Assembly (NCBI RefSeq): GCF_900113765.1
Contig: NZ_FOQO01000009.1
Location: 248,001-312,000 of the forward strand
Direction: 5' to 3'
Origin: Parapedobacter indicus
GTDB taxonomy: Bacteria; Bacteroidota; Bacteroidia; Sphingobacteriales; Sphingobacteriaceae
DNA length: 64,000 bases
In this document: piece by piece, positions 1 through 9,061 of the stretch
How positions within the stretch are numbered: the first letter of the stretch is position 1
Layout of the letters: every line of letters begins with the position of its first letter
The notes under the pieces: generated by a model
What the model was told of the DNA's origin: nothing
What the model saw: the letters and a program-made list of their open reading frames with translations, nothing else
Database searches by the model: none
Position numbers and translations under genes: made by a program

Positions 1-2
1 TT

Positions 3-254
3 TCCGCAACCGATGTGGAAGAACGCTCTCATTGGAACGATTATATGAACGCGTATGAAACTGCCATCGCCGCCACAGCAACCCCAGCTTCGCCCTGGTA
101 CATCATTCCGGCCGACAAAAAATGGTTCGCCCGGTATGCTGTTGGAAAAATTATCGTGGAAACGCTGGCACAAATGGAACCTGAATTCCCGGAGTTACCT
201 GAAGGCCAAAAAAAGAAATTGAAATCTTATAAACAAAAACTTCAGGAGGAATGA
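3..254 (+). CDS. Polyphosphate kinase 2 (PPK2) family protein, C-terminal part
   Basis: Only the last ~83 codons are in the window; the reading frame is open from base 3, so the gene begins upstream. The visible part carries the end of the PPK2 fold (WNDYMNAYE, then PWYIIPADKKWFARY, then a basic helix), which in this family precedes the C-terminus and contributes to nucleotide/polyphosphate binding. PPK2 enzymes move phosphate between polyphosphate and (d)NDP or NMP in the cytoplasm; which subclass this is cannot be told without the Walker motifs. The stop codon abuts the convergent CDF transporter gene. Family call is firm, substrate unknown. Confidence 0.85.
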   Translation, partial: SATDVEERSHWNDYMNAYETAIAATATPASPWYIIPADKKWFARYAVGKIIVETLAQMEPEFPELPEGQKKKLKSYKQKLQEE

Positions 255-1226
255 TTAGAAATGCTTTTTGTTCTCGCTGATATTCTCCTGGTCCCAACGG
301 ACATCCCTGCGTTGGGGTTCACTACGGATCGGACAATCCTTGAGACGGCAATAATGGCAACAGGTAGGGATACAGGGATCTGCATGAACAAATAACTCTG
401 TATTTGCATGTAAATTATTATTAATCAACCGATCAAATGCCGATACCTCGTCATGTACTTTATTTAGATTATAGTAATTGGGTAACGTAACATGGCAATC
501 GATATGCAATTCATGGCCATAACGTTGCACACGCAGGTTGTGCACATCAATCCAATCATCTTTCCGGTTTTTCTGTAAAATGTGTGCGACCTTCTCTACC
601 AGCTCAGCATCTGATTCATCCATTAATCCTCCAATGGATTTCCGAAGCAATTTATAGCCACTGAATAGGATAAACGCACCCAGTCCCAAAGACAAGACCG
701 TATCAATCCAAACCCACCCGGTGTAATACATGATGATAAGCCCAGCCAACAATCCCACGGTACTATACGCATCGGTCTGCAAGTGTTTTCCATCGGCATG
801 CAACGTCAGCGAATTCAAGTGATCACTCTGCTTCACCATATAGGTGCCGAGCACAAAATTGACCACACCGGTGAACGCGATCAGTCCGATTCCTTCCAGC
901 AGGTTGCCCAGCGTCTCAGGAAAAAACAGGTTATATACCGCCTTGCCAAGAATCAGCACCCCGGCGATAAAAATCAGTCCCCCTTCCAGAAAAACGGAAA
1001 AGAATTCAACTTTCCCATGTCCATATGGGTGATTTTGGTCTTTTGGACGGGCAGCAAGGTGAATGCTGTAAAACGCAAACCCGGAAGCTACCACATTCAC
1101 GATGCTTTCCATCGCATCGGTTAATATGGCATTGGAACTGGTAAGCAAATAGGCGGCGAATTTCACAAGCATCAGCAAAATGCCTGCAACTAATGCAAAC
1201 CGAATGATATTTTTCTGCTTGTTCAA
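255..1226 (-). CDS. Cation diffusion facilitator (CDF) family metal transporter
   Basis: Inner-membrane exporter of divalent cations (Zn/Fe/Co/Mn class) driven by proton exchange, judged by family. Several hydrophobic helices begin right after the N-terminal NKQKNIIRF. Conserved CDF signatures are visible: SNAILTDAMES in TM2, HPYGHGKVEFF in the loop, and HADGKHLQTDAYST with the metal-binding H..D pair. A cytoplasmic C-terminal domain follows, with an unusual Cys/His-rich tail (CIPTCCHYCRLKDC) that could bind metal. The frame is open up to 1343, but that would overlap the divergent aminotransferase and its promoter. I prefer the TTG at 1226 (alternative TTG 1247) because a TACCTTTG -7 element lies just upstream at 1252-1245 on this strand. 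Confidence 0.85.
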   Translation of the reverse strand: MNKQKNIIRFALVAGILLMLVKFAAYLLTSSNAILTDAMESIVNVVASGFAFYSIHLAARPKDQNHPYGHGKVEFFSVFLEGGLIFIAGVLILGKAVYNLFFPETLGNLLEGIGLIAFTGVVNFVLGTYMVKQSDHLNSLTLHADGKHLQTDAYSTVGLLAGLIIMYYTGWVWIDTVLSLGLGAFILFSGYKLLRKSIGGLMDESDAELVEKVAHILQKNRKDDWIDVHNLRVQRYGHELHIDCHVTLPNYYNLNKVHDEVSAFDRLINNNLHANTELFVHADPCIPTCCHYCRLKDCPIRSEPQRRDVRWDQENISENKKHF

Positions 1227-1316
1227 ATCCCAGCGGTAATCGGACAAAGGTAATAATTCAACTAGTAATTGAGGTTTTTTAAATCCGGAAAAATTGGAGA
1301 ATGTCACAAATTTACC

Positions 1317-1324
1317 TAGTTTTG
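1317..1324 (+). promoter_or_regulatory. Bacteroidota-type promoter of the aminotransferase gene
   Basis: TAGTTTTG matches the TAnnTTTG -7 consensus, with TTG at 1294-1296, 20 nt upstream. The ATG at 1331 lies only 6 nt past the element, so the transcript should be leaderless or nearly so. Confidence 0.6.
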
Positions 1325-1330
1325 CGCACC

Positions 1331-2536
1331 ATGAGTACACCATCTATTCTTTCGGAACGGATAAACAACCTCTCCGAATCGGCAACCCTGAAAATGACCA
1401 AATTAGGCCGCGAATTGGCGGCTAAAGGCATCAACGTAATCAGTCTCAGCGTAGGAGAGCCTGATTTTAATACGCCCGAGCATGTAAAGCACGCTGCCAA
1501 GCAAGCGCTTGATGATAATTATACCCGATATTCTCCAGTACCGGGTTATCCCGAACTGCGGAAGGCCATCGTTGCCAAGCTAAAAAATGAAAATGGACTG
1601 GATTACGATATCTCCCAAATTGTGGTTTCCACCGGAGCGAAACAATCGCTATCCAATACCATCCTAACGCTAGTTAATCCCGGTGACGAAGTGATTATCC
1701 CAACTCCCTATTGGGTTTCTTATTCAGAAATGGTCACGCTCGCCGAGGGCAAATCGGTGTTTATCAATGCAACCATTGACAGCGACTTTAAAATCACGCC
1801 CGAAGAACTCGAAGCAGCTATTACCCCCAAAAGTAAGTTATTCATGTTTTCTTCGCCATGCAACCCCACGGGCAGTGTCTACACCAAGGATGAATTGGAA
1901 GGATTGGTGCGTGTGTTTGAGAAACATCCGGATATTTATATCATTTCCGACGAAATCTACGAACACATCAATTTTATCGGCAAGCACGAATCCATTGCGC
2001 AATTTGATAGCATCAGGGATCGCGTGATCGTCATCAATGGATTCTCGAAAGCATTTGCCATGACCGGTTGGCGCCTTGGCTATCTTGCTGCCAACAAAGA
2101 GATTGCAGCTGCCAACGACAAACTGCAGGGGCAGACCACATCGGGTACCTGTTCCATCGCACAACGCGCGGGTATTGCAGCACTCGAACAGGGATTGGAT
2201 ACCGTGCTGGAAATGAAGGACGCTTTCGAGCGGCGCCGTGAACTGGTCTATAACTTATTGAAAGATATTCCGGGCGTGAAGACCAACCTTCCGCAAGGTG
2301 CCTTTTACTTTTTCCCCGATATCAGTTCTTTCTTTGGGAAAAAAGACCCGCAGGGGAATGTTATCAAAGATTCGGCAGACCTCGCACTGTATCTGCTCAA
2401 TGAGGCCCATGTGGCTACCGTCGGCGGCGACTCCTTTGGCAATAACAATTACATACGGCTGTCTTATGCAGCCTCGGATGAAAGCCTCAAAGAGGCGCTA
2501 CGAAGAATTAAAGACGCTTTAGGAAAACTTAAATAA
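1331..2536 (+). CDS. aspC: Pyridoxal-phosphate aspartate-type aminotransferase
   Basis: 401-residue class I/II aminotransferase, usual family length. It should transfer the amino group between aspartate (or a related amino acid) and 2-oxoglutarate in the cytoplasm. Visible features are the substrate-binding SVGEPDF near the N-terminus, SSPCNPTGSVY, ISDEIYEH (PLP-ring Asp) and NGFSKAFAMTGWRLGY with the Schiff-base lysine at residue 240. The start at 1331 (MSTPSILSER) is chosen over the upstream ATG at 1301 because homologues start there and the promoter element sits at 1317-1324. Close relatives include AspC and prephenate/aromatic aminotransferases, so the exact substrate is inferred. A bidirectional terminator follows. 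Confidence 0.9.
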   Translation: MSTPSILSERINNLSESATLKMTKLGRELAAKGINVISLSVGEPDFNTPEHVKHAAKQALDDNYTRYSPVPGYPELRKAIVAKLKNENGLDYDISQIVVSTGAKQSLSNTILTLVNPGDEVIIPTPYWVSYSEMVTLAEGKSVFINATIDSDFKITPEELEAAITPKSKLFMFSSPCNPTGSVYTKDELEGLVRVFEKHPDIYIISDEIYEHINFIGKHESIAQFDSIRDRVIVINGFSKAFAMTGWRLGYLAANKEIAAANDKLQGQTTSGTCSIAQRAGIAALEQGLDTVLEMKDAFERRRELVYNLLKDIPGVKTNLPQGAFYFFPDISSFFGKKDPQGNVIKDSADLALYLLNEAHVATVGGDSFGNNNYIRLSYAASDESLKEALRRIKDALGKLK

Positions 2537-2560
2537 ACCGGGAAATCCCCGGTTTATTTT
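2532..2560. terminator. Bidirectional intrinsic terminator
   Basis: Inverted repeat AATAAACCGGG / CCCGGTTTATT with a short loop and T-runs on both sides, located between the convergent aminotransferase and ABC permease genes. Confidence 0.8.
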
Positions 2561-2561
2561 G

Positions 2562-3809
2562 TCACTTGCTTCGTATGGCCTCCACCGGATCCATGCGGGC
2601 AGCCATAGCTGCAGGAATGATGCCGGCTATGAGACCTATCAGCGTAGAAAGGAATACGGTAAGTATTACCATCGAAACATTAACGACGATGGCCAAGTCA
2701 AATATAAATTTGACTAGCAGTGTAAGAAGGTAAACAAAAGAAAGCCCCATCAAGCCCCCAATGAGGCACAGTGCAATCGCTTCGATAAGAAATTGGGATA
2801 AAATAAAATAGTTTTTAGCTCCAAGAGATTTCTGGATGCCAATAATATGTGTGCGTTCTTTAACCGACACAAACATGATATTCGCAATCCCAAAACCGCC
2901 AACCAGGATGGAAAAGGCGCCTATCACGCCACCTGCAATATTGATGACCTTAAACATCGAATCCAATTGTGCCGTGATGATGGTGGTTTTATTCAATGAA
3001 AAATCGTCTTCCTGTTGTGGTGCCAATCGATGAATAGACCGCATCACGCCGCGCAATTCACTTTCGGCTTCTTCCAACGAAACATTAGGCAACGCACTTA
3101 CCATGATGACGGGCCCATAACGCCTGATATTGATTAAGTTACGTCCCAGATTTAAGGGAATCATGATGACATTATCCATCGACACGTCGAAAATCATTCC
3201 TTCCCCTTCTTCTTTAAAAACACCAATAACGGTGATCTTCCTGCCCAATACTTTCAGCGATTTGCCGATCGGATCCATATTGGGAAATAATCCTTCAGCA
3301 ATAGTTGCCCCAATAACGGCGACAGTACTTCCCCTATTCGATTCCGATTCCGAGAAATACCTACCCTCCACAATTTCCAGGTCGCGGATGTTGTAAAGTT
3401 CATGTGAAGTAGCAGTAACCGTAATGCCCGAAACATTATTATTGAGATATTGTGCCGTCCGGTTTCCAATATCAATTGAAAACGAAATTGCCTCTGCAGA
3501 GGTCATCCTTGATTTCAGCGATTCGTAGTCGCGGAGTGTAGGCTCGGGGCGGTTTACATACTTCCACCATGGAAAATCGGGTCCTCCATCCCAAGGCCAT
3601 TTCATAACGTAGATTGTTTTACTGCCCAGTTTTTCGACACTATTTTCCAAATTTGCCCGCAATGTATCAACCGCCGAAAATACCCCAATAATAATCAAAA
3701 TACCGATTGTCACCCCTAAAAGCGACAACAATGTCCGGGTACGGTTTTCCCGAAGCGCAGAAAACGCAAATCCGAAACTTTCGCCAATCAATCGCAGGAA
3801 TAATAACAT
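2562..3809 (-). CDS. MacB/FtsX-type ABC transporter permease
   Basis: 415 residues with the standard MacB layout. A first membrane helix lies around residues 25-45 after the ENRTRTLLSLLG amphipathic segment, a ~220-residue periplasmic MacB_PCD domain follows, and three C-terminal FtsX helices end in the hallmark PVEAIRS motif. Such permeases work with a separate ATPase in mechanotransmission or export of peptides, lipids or drugs. No ATP-binding partner is adjacent, so it must pair with one encoded elsewhere. The gene is monocistronic, convergent with the aminotransferase and divergent from queA. Confidence 0.88.
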   Translation of the reverse strand: MLLFLRLIGESFGFAFSALRENRTRTLLSLLGVTIGILIIIGVFSAVDTLRANLENSVEKLGSKTIYVMKWPWDGGPDFPWWKYVNRPEPTLRDYESLKSRMTSAEAISFSIDIGNRTAQYLNNNVSGITVTATSHELYNIRDLEIVEGRYFSESESNRGSTVAVIGATIAEGLFPNMDPIGKSLKVLGRKITVIGVFKEEGEGMIFDVSMDNVIMIPLNLGRNLINIRRYGPVIMVSALPNVSLEEAESELRGVMRSIHRLAPQQEDDFSLNKTTIITAQLDSMFKVINIAGGVIGAFSILVGGFGIANIMFVSVKERTHIIGIQKSLGAKNYFILSQFLIEAIALCLIGGLMGLSFVYLLTLLVKFIFDLAIVVNVSMVILTVFLSTLIGLIAGIIPAAMAARMDPVEAIRSK

Positions 3810-3914
3810 ATATCACATAGACGGATGATCCCATCATTAGTTACAAACTAAGATAAAGTATTTTGTGCAGATAATAAAGCAACGGAAACAACATTATAAT
3901 AATAAATAATTTCA

Positions 3915-3922
3915 TAACTTTG
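3915..3922 (+). promoter_or_regulatory. Putative -7 promoter element of queA-ispD
   Basis: TAACTTTG matches TAnnTTTG, ~60 nt upstream of queA. No clear TTG was seen at the expected -33 distance, so confidence is moderate. Confidence 0.4.
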
Positions 3923-3983
3923 CACGCTAATTTATACGTATGGACATACATAAAATGTCCCATCTTAAAATTTCACGTCAACA

Positions 3984-5033
3984 ATGAAGCTATCACAGTT
4001 TAAGTTCAATTTGCCTGAATCCTTGATTGCCAACGAACCAACCGAAAGCCGCGATGAATCCCGGTTGATGGTGCTCGACCGCAAAACCGGCAAAATCGAA
4101 CATAAAATATTTAAGGACATCCTGAATTATTTTGACGACAAGGATGTCATGATTTTAAACAATACCAAGGTATTTCCGGCCCGTATGTATGGGAATAAGG
4201 AAAAAACCGGTGCCACCATCGAGGTATTTCTACTCCGTGAGTTAAATAAAGAACTACGCCTTTGGGATGTACTCGTGGATCCCGCCCGCAAAATACGTGT
4301 GGGTAATAAGTTGTATTTCGGCGACGATGATTTGCTGGTAGCCGAAGTAGTGGATAATACTACTTCACGTGGCCGCACCATCCGCTTCCTTTTTGATGGA
4401 ACGGACGAGGAGTTCCGACGGAACATCGAAATTCTCGGCGAAACACCACTTCCAAAATACATCAAACGCAAAGCGACGCCCGAAGACAAATTCCGATACC
4501 AAACCATATTTGCCAAGCATGAAGGCGCGGTAGCGGCCCCAACTGCCGGTTTGCATTTCAGCCGGGAACTGATGAAACGGCTGGAGCTAAAGGGAGTAGA
4601 ATTTGCCGAAATCACTCTTCACGTAGGTTTGGGAACCTTTAGACAGGTTGAAGTAGAAGATCTTACCAAACACAAAATGGATTCGGAGCAATTTATCATT
4701 CCGGAAGAATCGGCTACGATGGTAAATAAAGCGATTGACGCAAAACGACGGGTATGCGCTGTGGGTACTACGTCCATGCGAGCCATCGAGTCATCGGTTT
4801 CTGCAGACAAACATTTGAAACCTGCAAACGAGTGGACCAGTAAGTTCATCTATCCTCCCTACGAATTCAGCATCGCCAACACCATGGTCACTAATTTTCA
4901 TACACCCGAATCGACCTTGTTAGTAATGATTGCGGCATTTGGTGGGTACGAACATGTGATGAATGCTTACGAAATTGCCGTAAAAGAAAAATACCGATTT
5001 TATAGTTACGGCGACGCCATGCTAATTATTTAA
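3984..5033 (+). CDS. queA: S-adenosylmethionine:tRNA ribosyltransferase-isomerase
   Basis: 349 residues, full length for QueA. It transfers and isomerises the ribose of S-adenosylmethionine onto 7-aminomethyl-7-deazaguanine in tRNA, giving epoxyqueuosine. Recognisable family stretches are the N-terminal [40 protein letters not shown], and [11 protein letters not shown] followed by [11 protein letters not shown]. It is followed 13 nt later by ispD on the same strand, so the two are probably co-transcribed, although their pathways are unrelated. Confidence 0.96.
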   Translation: MKLSQFKFNLPESLIANEPTESRDESRLMVLDRKTGKIEHKIFKDILNYFDDKDVMILNNTKVFPARMYGNKEKTGATIEVFLLRELNKELRLWDVLVDPARKIRVGNKLYFGDDDLLVAEVVDNTTSRGRTIRFLFDGTDEEFRRNIEILGETPLPKYIKRKATPEDKFRYQTIFAKHEGAVAAPTAGLHFSRELMKRLELKGVEFAEITLHVGLGTFRQVEVEDLTKHKMDSEQFIIPEESATMVNKAIDAKRRVCAVGTTSMRAIESSVSADKHLKPANEWTSKFIYPPYEFSIANTMVTNFHTPESTLLVMIAAFGGYEHVMNAYEIAVKEKYRFYSYGDAMLII

Positions 5034-5046
5034 GCATCGCAGGCAT

Positions 5047-5766
5047 ATGAATTATGCAATCATTGTGGGCGGTGGGGTCGGCACCCGTATGGGCGCAGCT
5101 ATACCGAAACAGTTTTTGCCATTGAATGGCATACCGGTGATGATGCATACAATCCGTGCCTTTCACCATAGCAGACATTCTCCGCAAATCATTGTTGTCA
5201 TTCCCTCGGCTCAACACAGTCGTTGGTCAGAACTCTGTGAAAAACACAACTTTCATATTTCGCATATTCTGGCAAGCGGTGGCCACAGCCGATTTGAAAG
5301 TGTCAGGAGTGGTTTAGCAGCCGTACAGTCCAATTGCGCAAATCTTTCTCAAAGCCTTATTGCGGTACATGATGCGGTTCGGCCGTTGGTTTCCACGGAT
5401 TTGATAGATGCTACATTCGACCAAGCCGCTCGCACCGGCGCGGCAGCCCTGGCCGTCCAAAGCACCAATTCAGTGCGGCTAACGAGTAACAATGGTTTAA
5501 AAAACAATGCATATCCGAGGCAACAGGTTTATCTCATGCAAACGCCTCAAACCTTTAATGGGCTCATCCTGTCGGAGTCTTATCAACTGGATGAAGACCA
5601 ATCATTTACAGATGATGCATCGGTAGTCGAAAAAAAAGGGTATCCCGTCACATTGGTGGACGGGGATACCCGTAATGTCAAAATCACCTTCCCCGAAGAT
5701 TTACGTATCGCAGCAATCCTATCAGGCGGTGCCGACTTAAGCAGCACTTCGAATGACGCGCAATAG
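5047..5766 (+). CDS. ispD: 2-C-methyl-D-erythritol 4-phosphate cytidylyltransferase
   Basis: 239 residues. IspD joins CTP and MEP to make CDP-ME in the non-mevalonate isoprenoid pathway. The CTP-binding loop GGGVGTRMGAAIPKQF lies at residues 8-23, and HDAVRPLVS and the substrate-binding QTPQTF are present. It starts 13 nt after queA. Its 3' part holds, on the opposite strand, an intrinsic terminator (5630-5671), and its last 30 bp overlap the end of the small DUF5670 gene read antisense. Confidence 0.95.
   Translation: MNYAIIVGGGVGTRMGAAIPKQFLPLNGIPVMMHTIRAFHHSRHSPQIIVVIPSAQHSRWSELCEKHNFHISHILASGGHSRFESVRSGLAAVQSNCANLSQSLIAVHDAVRPLVSTDLIDATFDQAARTGAAALAVQSTNSVRLTSNNGLKNNAYPRQQVYLMQTPQTFNGLILSESYQLDEDQSFTDDASVVEKKGYPVTLVDGDTRNVKITFPEDLRIAAILSGGADLSSTSNDAQ
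5630..5671 (-). terminator. Intrinsic terminator of the DUF5670 gene, antisense inside ispD
   Basis: Read on the minus strand, GGGTATCCCCG pairs with CGGGATACCC around a 13-nt loop, and eight consecutive T follow (5637-5630). It lies 65 bp past the DUF5670 stop codon and inside the ispD coding sequence. Confidence 0.65.
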
Positions 5767-5889
5767 AATAGCGATGATAGCGATAACCAGCAGAATATGA
5801 ATAACTCCGCCTGTATAATATCCACCAAAATAACTGATCGCCCAGGCGATAACTAAAATAACAGCGATAACATAAAGCAAATTTCCCAT
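5737..5889 (-). CDS. Small membrane protein, DUF5670 (lmo0937) family
   Basis: A 50-residue protein translated by hand: MGNLLYVIAVILVIAWAI, a GG-containing turn (FGGYYTGG), a second hydrophobic helix and a basic RVIR tail. This two-helix, glycine-turn layout is typical of the lmo0937/DUF5670 family, of unknown function and often stress-induced in Bacteroidota. The gene is convergent with ispD and its last 30 bp overlap the ispD end. A hairpin plus T-tract terminator lies within ispD (5630-5671), which supports real transcription of this strand. Confidence 0.75.
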   Translation of the reverse strand: MGNLLYVIAVILVIAWAISYFGGYYTGGVIHILLVIAIIAILLRVIRSAA

Positions 5890-5995
5890 GACTACAAAGG
5901 TTAAGTGTAACTATTGATTTATATAAAATTAACAATCAATAATGACAACATCCTTTCCACGAAAAAGTTTTAGATAGCTTTAATGTTTATAATGT

Positions 5996-6763
5996 TTACC
6001 GATTCATATCCAATACGAGTCCGTCATACGCCAGCGAAATTCCTTTGGGTAGCTTCCGCTCTACCTCCTTGTGAAGCCCAAGTTTGTGACTTATATGTGT
6101 GAAATATGTCTGTGCCGCTCCAACGCGCTGCGCAAAAGCTATGGCTTCATCTAGGGTAAAATGGGAAATATGAGGCTCTTGCTGCAATGCGTTGACGACT
6201 AATATCTTCGTTCCGACGATTTTTTTAATTTCTGCCTCACTTACCGTCTTTGCATCCGTTATGTATGTAAAATCCCCTAACCGGAAACCCAACACAGGCA
6301 TCATATAATGCATCACCTCTATCGGAATAATTTTAACACCAAATAAAAAAAAAGGCGAAAGCGTTATCTCATGAAGCTCCAATTGGGGAATACCCGGATA
6401 TTTCTTCGCCGTAAATGCGTAGTAAAATTCACGTCTCAGTGCCTCGTGTACTTCACGAGCGCCATAAATATCAATCGCGCCACCTTGTTGCCTATTGAAC
6501 GCTCTGACGTCATCCAAGCCGGCTATGTGATCCTTATGTGAATGGGTAAAGAGGATCGCATCCAAATGATCAACCTGCTCACGCAACATTTGATACCGAA
6601 AATCCGGACCTGTGTCGATCACCATATTTTTATCCGCCAGTTGCAGCAATACCGATGAGCGAAGACGCTTGTCTCGTGCATCCGAAGACCTACACACCTC
6701 GCAATTGCAAGCAATTACAGGAATACCCTGTGACGTTCCCGTTCCTAAAAATTTTATGATCAA
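5996..6763 (-). CDS. MBL-fold metallo-hydrolase (PhnP-like)
   Basis: 255 residues with the metallo-beta-lactamase metal motif THSHKDH at 73-79 and an N-terminal GTGTSQGIPVI typical of the PhnP/RNase Z-like branch. Cys-rich ACNCEVC (about 19-24) resembles the extra zinc site of PhnP phosphoribosyl cyclic phosphodiesterases. Also present are YITDAK and FTHISHKLGLH. It is probably a cytoplasmic cyclic-phosphodiester or related hydrolase; the substrate is inferred only. Its ATG overlaps the stop of the upstream 90-residue gene (ATGA), indicating translational coupling. Confidence 0.85.
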   Translation of the reverse strand: MIIKFLGTGTSQGIPVIACNCEVCRSSDARDKRLRSSVLLQLADKNMVIDTGPDFRYQMLREQVDHLDAILFTHSHKDHIAGLDDVRAFNRQQGGAIDIYGAREVHEALRREFYYAFTAKKYPGIPQLELHEITLSPFFLFGVKIIPIEVMHYMMPVLGFRLGDFTYITDAKTVSEAEIKKIVGTKILVVNALQQEPHISHFTLDEAIAFAQRVGAAQTYFTHISHKLGLHKEVERKLPKGISLAYDGLVLDMNR

Positions 6764-7032
6764 ATCGCTAGTTTGGTTTGTTTGATACTTCGTAAAAATT
6801 GCCGTTGCTTCTCGTCCAATGTACCTCCATCCAACGGTATATCGCGTAATATACTCACCAACGCTCCGATTTTCATTTCCAGGTTTGAAAACCGGTTAAC
6901 AACCACAACCCTGTTACTTTGCAACACACATGCACCCGTCTTGAAATTACCTTTCTCATACCTTACCCGGTAACCGAGATCTTTTAACAAAGATTCCAGT
7001 TTCTCCAAGCTATGTTGTGTATTAGATAGCAA
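6760..7032 (-). CDS. Conserved hypothetical protein, 90 aa, coupled to the MBL hydrolase
   Basis: No function recognised. A small soluble protein: N-terminal helix (HSLEKLESLLKDLGYRV), then alternating strands (ACVLQSNRVVVVNR), then a helix with a charged end. It overlaps the downstream hydrolase by 4 nt, so the two are likely made together. Such a protein preceding a PhnP-like hydrolase fits a conserved Bacteroidota arrangement, but I cannot verify that here. Confidence 0.75.
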   Translation of the reverse strand: MLSNTQHSLEKLESLLKDLGYRVRYEKGNFKTGACVLQSNRVVVVNRFSNLEMKIGALVSILRDIPLDGGTLDEKQRQFLRSIKQTKLAI

Positions 7033-7088
7033 TGACGTTTTATTTTCGTGCCAAAATACGATTCATCCAATAAAATCACAACATTGTT

Positions 7089-8105
7089 TTATCCACAGCG
7101 TTCGAGTTTATATTTCCATAGATCCTGCATAAATCCCAATCCATAGGCAATTAATTGGACGTATGCTGCAACCATGCTCAGTAAAGCCACTTGGATACTA
7201 CGGGTTTTCACCAACGAATGGCATAAAATAAGGAACGTATACACAATGAGTAATACATCACCTAGCTGCGCCAAACCAACGATGTAATCATCAGCGACGG
7301 GCATCCCCAATATCCACAAGCCATTGAGCAGTATCAAAATCAACAAAAAGCAGGCAAATGCTGCGGGAAAAAAGTGAACAAGTTTTAATTCTCCCGGAAA
7401 ATGTTTGTAAATATTGACACGGGCCCGGCCGAAAAAATGAAGCTGCTTGTAAAACTGCCTAAAATCCGTGCGTCGTTTGTGGTACACCACGGCATCGGGA
7501 ATCAGACCGATTTTAAATCCAGAAGCCTGAATTCGGATACTGTATTCAATATCTTCCCCCAGCCGTGTAAGCTTAAAACCTCCTATCTGCTCCCAAACTT
7601 TCCGCGACACGCCCATGTTAAAACTACGTGGGTGAAACGTACCAATATGTTTTTTATTACCTCGAATTCCACCAGTGGTAAAAGGCGAAGTCATTGAATA
7701 GCTAATAGCCTGCTGTACCGGGGTAAACGTTTCATGGGCAGCATCCGGTCCACCGTATGCATCCAACGGCATTTTTTTTAGGGAGGCAGCTACAATCGAG
7801 AGGTAATCAGGCGGAATCAGGCAATCCGAATCGAAGATAACAAAGTAGTCGCCCCTCGCCCGTTCAAAACCGAAGTTCCGCGTAAATCCCTGACCTTCAT
7901 TTGGCTTTACATAGTAATAAACATCCAGGCGATCTCGATATCGCTCTACAATCGTCTTCGCATTGTGGACTGAACCATCCTCAATGACCAACACTTCAAA
8001 TGGTTGATAGGTCTGTCTGGTCAAACTATCCAACAACTCATCGATCTCCTGTGGACGGTTATACAGGGGAATAATAAGGGAAAAAAAAATCGATTGCCTG
8101 GCCAT
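7089..8105 (-). CDS. Family 2 glycosyltransferase with C-terminal membrane helices
   Basis: 338 residues. The GT-A fold has IIPLYNRPQEIDELLDSL at the N-terminus, a nucleotide-binding EDGS, and FDSDCLIPPDYL as the DxD-type metal site. GEDIEYSIRI is a catalytic-base region, and QFYKQLHFFGRAR is followed by two or three membrane helices. It adds a sugar from an activated donor to an unknown acceptor at the inner membrane face. The start codon overlaps the stop of the preceding glycosyltransferase (shared base 8105), so the two are coupled and probably act in one surface-glycan pathway. Confidence 0.88.
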   Translation of the reverse strand: MARQSIFFSLIIPLYNRPQEIDELLDSLTRQTYQPFEVLVIEDGSVHNAKTIVERYRDRLDVYYYVKPNEGQGFTRNFGFERARGDYFVIFDSDCLIPPDYLSIVAASLKKMPLDAYGGPDAAHETFTPVQQAISYSMTSPFTTGGIRGNKKHIGTFHPRSFNMGVSRKVWEQIGGFKLTRLGEDIEYSIRIQASGFKIGLIPDAVVYHKRRTDFRQFYKQLHFFGRARVNIYKHFPGELKLVHFFPAAFACFLLILILLNGLWILGMPVADDYIVGLAQLGDVLLIVYTFLILCHSLVKTRSIQVALLSMVAAYVQLIAYGLGFMQDLWKYKLERCG

Positions 8106-9055
8106 TAAATGACTTTCTCAATCTGATAGTTATTACGCTCGGCACTGCTTCGTGAAACCAGTTCAGCAATAAAACCGGTCAGAAATAGCTGAGTTCCGAT
8201 AACAATCGCTATCAGTGCAAAGAAAAAAAGCGGTTGTTCGGTTACGTTACGATAGGGACTTTGGTTGGCTATGCTAACCAATTTTTCAACAATAAGCCAT
8301 ATAGCGATGATGAAACCGGCGAGGAAACTCAATACGCCCATTGTGCCGAAAAAATGCATCGGGCGTTTTCCAAATTTACCAACAAAAAAAATGGACAATA
8401 AATCCAAAAAACCTTTCATAAACCTTCCGGGTCCAAACTTGGTCTTCCCGTATTTACGCGGATAGTGCTGCACTACCTGTTCGTCTATTCGCTTAAATCC
8501 TGCCCACTTGGCAATGACCGGAATATAACGGTGCATTTCACCGTACACCTCAATACTTTTCACCACTTCTTTTTTATAAGCTTTCAGTCCACAGTTGAAG
8601 TCATGGAGATTATGGATGCCAGACATACCCCGGGTTACCGAATTAAAAAGCTTGGTGGGAATGGTTTTGCTGGGAGGATCATGCCGCTGCCGTTTCCATC
8701 CGGATACGAGATCAAAATCCTCTTGAACAATGCGTCGGTACAGCTCAGGTATCTCATCGGGACTATCCTGTAAATCTGCATCCATGGTGATGACCACATC
8801 GCCCTGGGCGGCAGCAAATCCTACATTGAGTGCCGCGGACTTTCCGTAATTCCGCCGAAATTTTACCGCCGTTATTTTGGGATTCATGGCTTTTAGCCCT
8901 TCGATAGCCATCCACGATCCGTCGGTACTGCCATCGTCCACCAGAATGATTTCGTAGCTGAACCGATGATCATCCATTACTTGCCTGATCCACGCCGTGA
9001 GTTCCGGCAGCGAATCAACCTCGTTATACAGGGGGATGACAACAGAGATATCCAT
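8105..9055 (-). CDS. Family 2 glycosyltransferase, DPM1/GtrB-like
   Basis: 316 residues. The N-terminal catalytic domain carries SVVIPLYNEVDSLPEL, VDDGSTDGSW and the metal-binding TMDADLQDSP. Two C-terminal membrane helices, LSFLAGFIIAIWLIVEKL and LFFFALIAIVIGTQLFLTG, follow. This is the layout of polyprenyl-phosphate sugar transferases (dolichol-phosphate mannose synthase/GtrB type), which load a sugar onto undecaprenyl phosphate. The donor cannot be read from sequence. It sits in a minus-strand operon, 6 nt after the DUF4199 gene and overlapping the next glycosyltransferase. Confidence 0.9.
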   Translation of the reverse strand: MDISVVIPLYNEVDSLPELTAWIRQVMDDHRFSYEIILVDDGSTDGSWMAIEGLKAMNPKITAVKFRRNYGKSAALNVGFAAAQGDVVITMDADLQDSPDEIPELYRRIVQEDFDLVSGWKRQRHDPPSKTIPTKLFNSVTRGMSGIHNLHDFNCGLKAYKKEVVKSIEVYGEMHRYIPVIAKWAGFKRIDEQVVQHYPRKYGKTKFGPGRFMKGFLDLLSIFFVGKFGKRPMHFFGTMGVLSFLAGFIIAIWLIVEKLVSIANQSPYRNVTEQPLFFFALIAIVIGTQLFLTGFIAELVSRSSAERNNYQIEKVI

Positions 9056-9061
9056 CAGGGG

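Noticed and set aside
1301..1330. Upstream ATG for the aminotransferase
   Set aside because: It would lie ahead of the TAGTTTTG promoter element and lengthens the protein beyond homologues.
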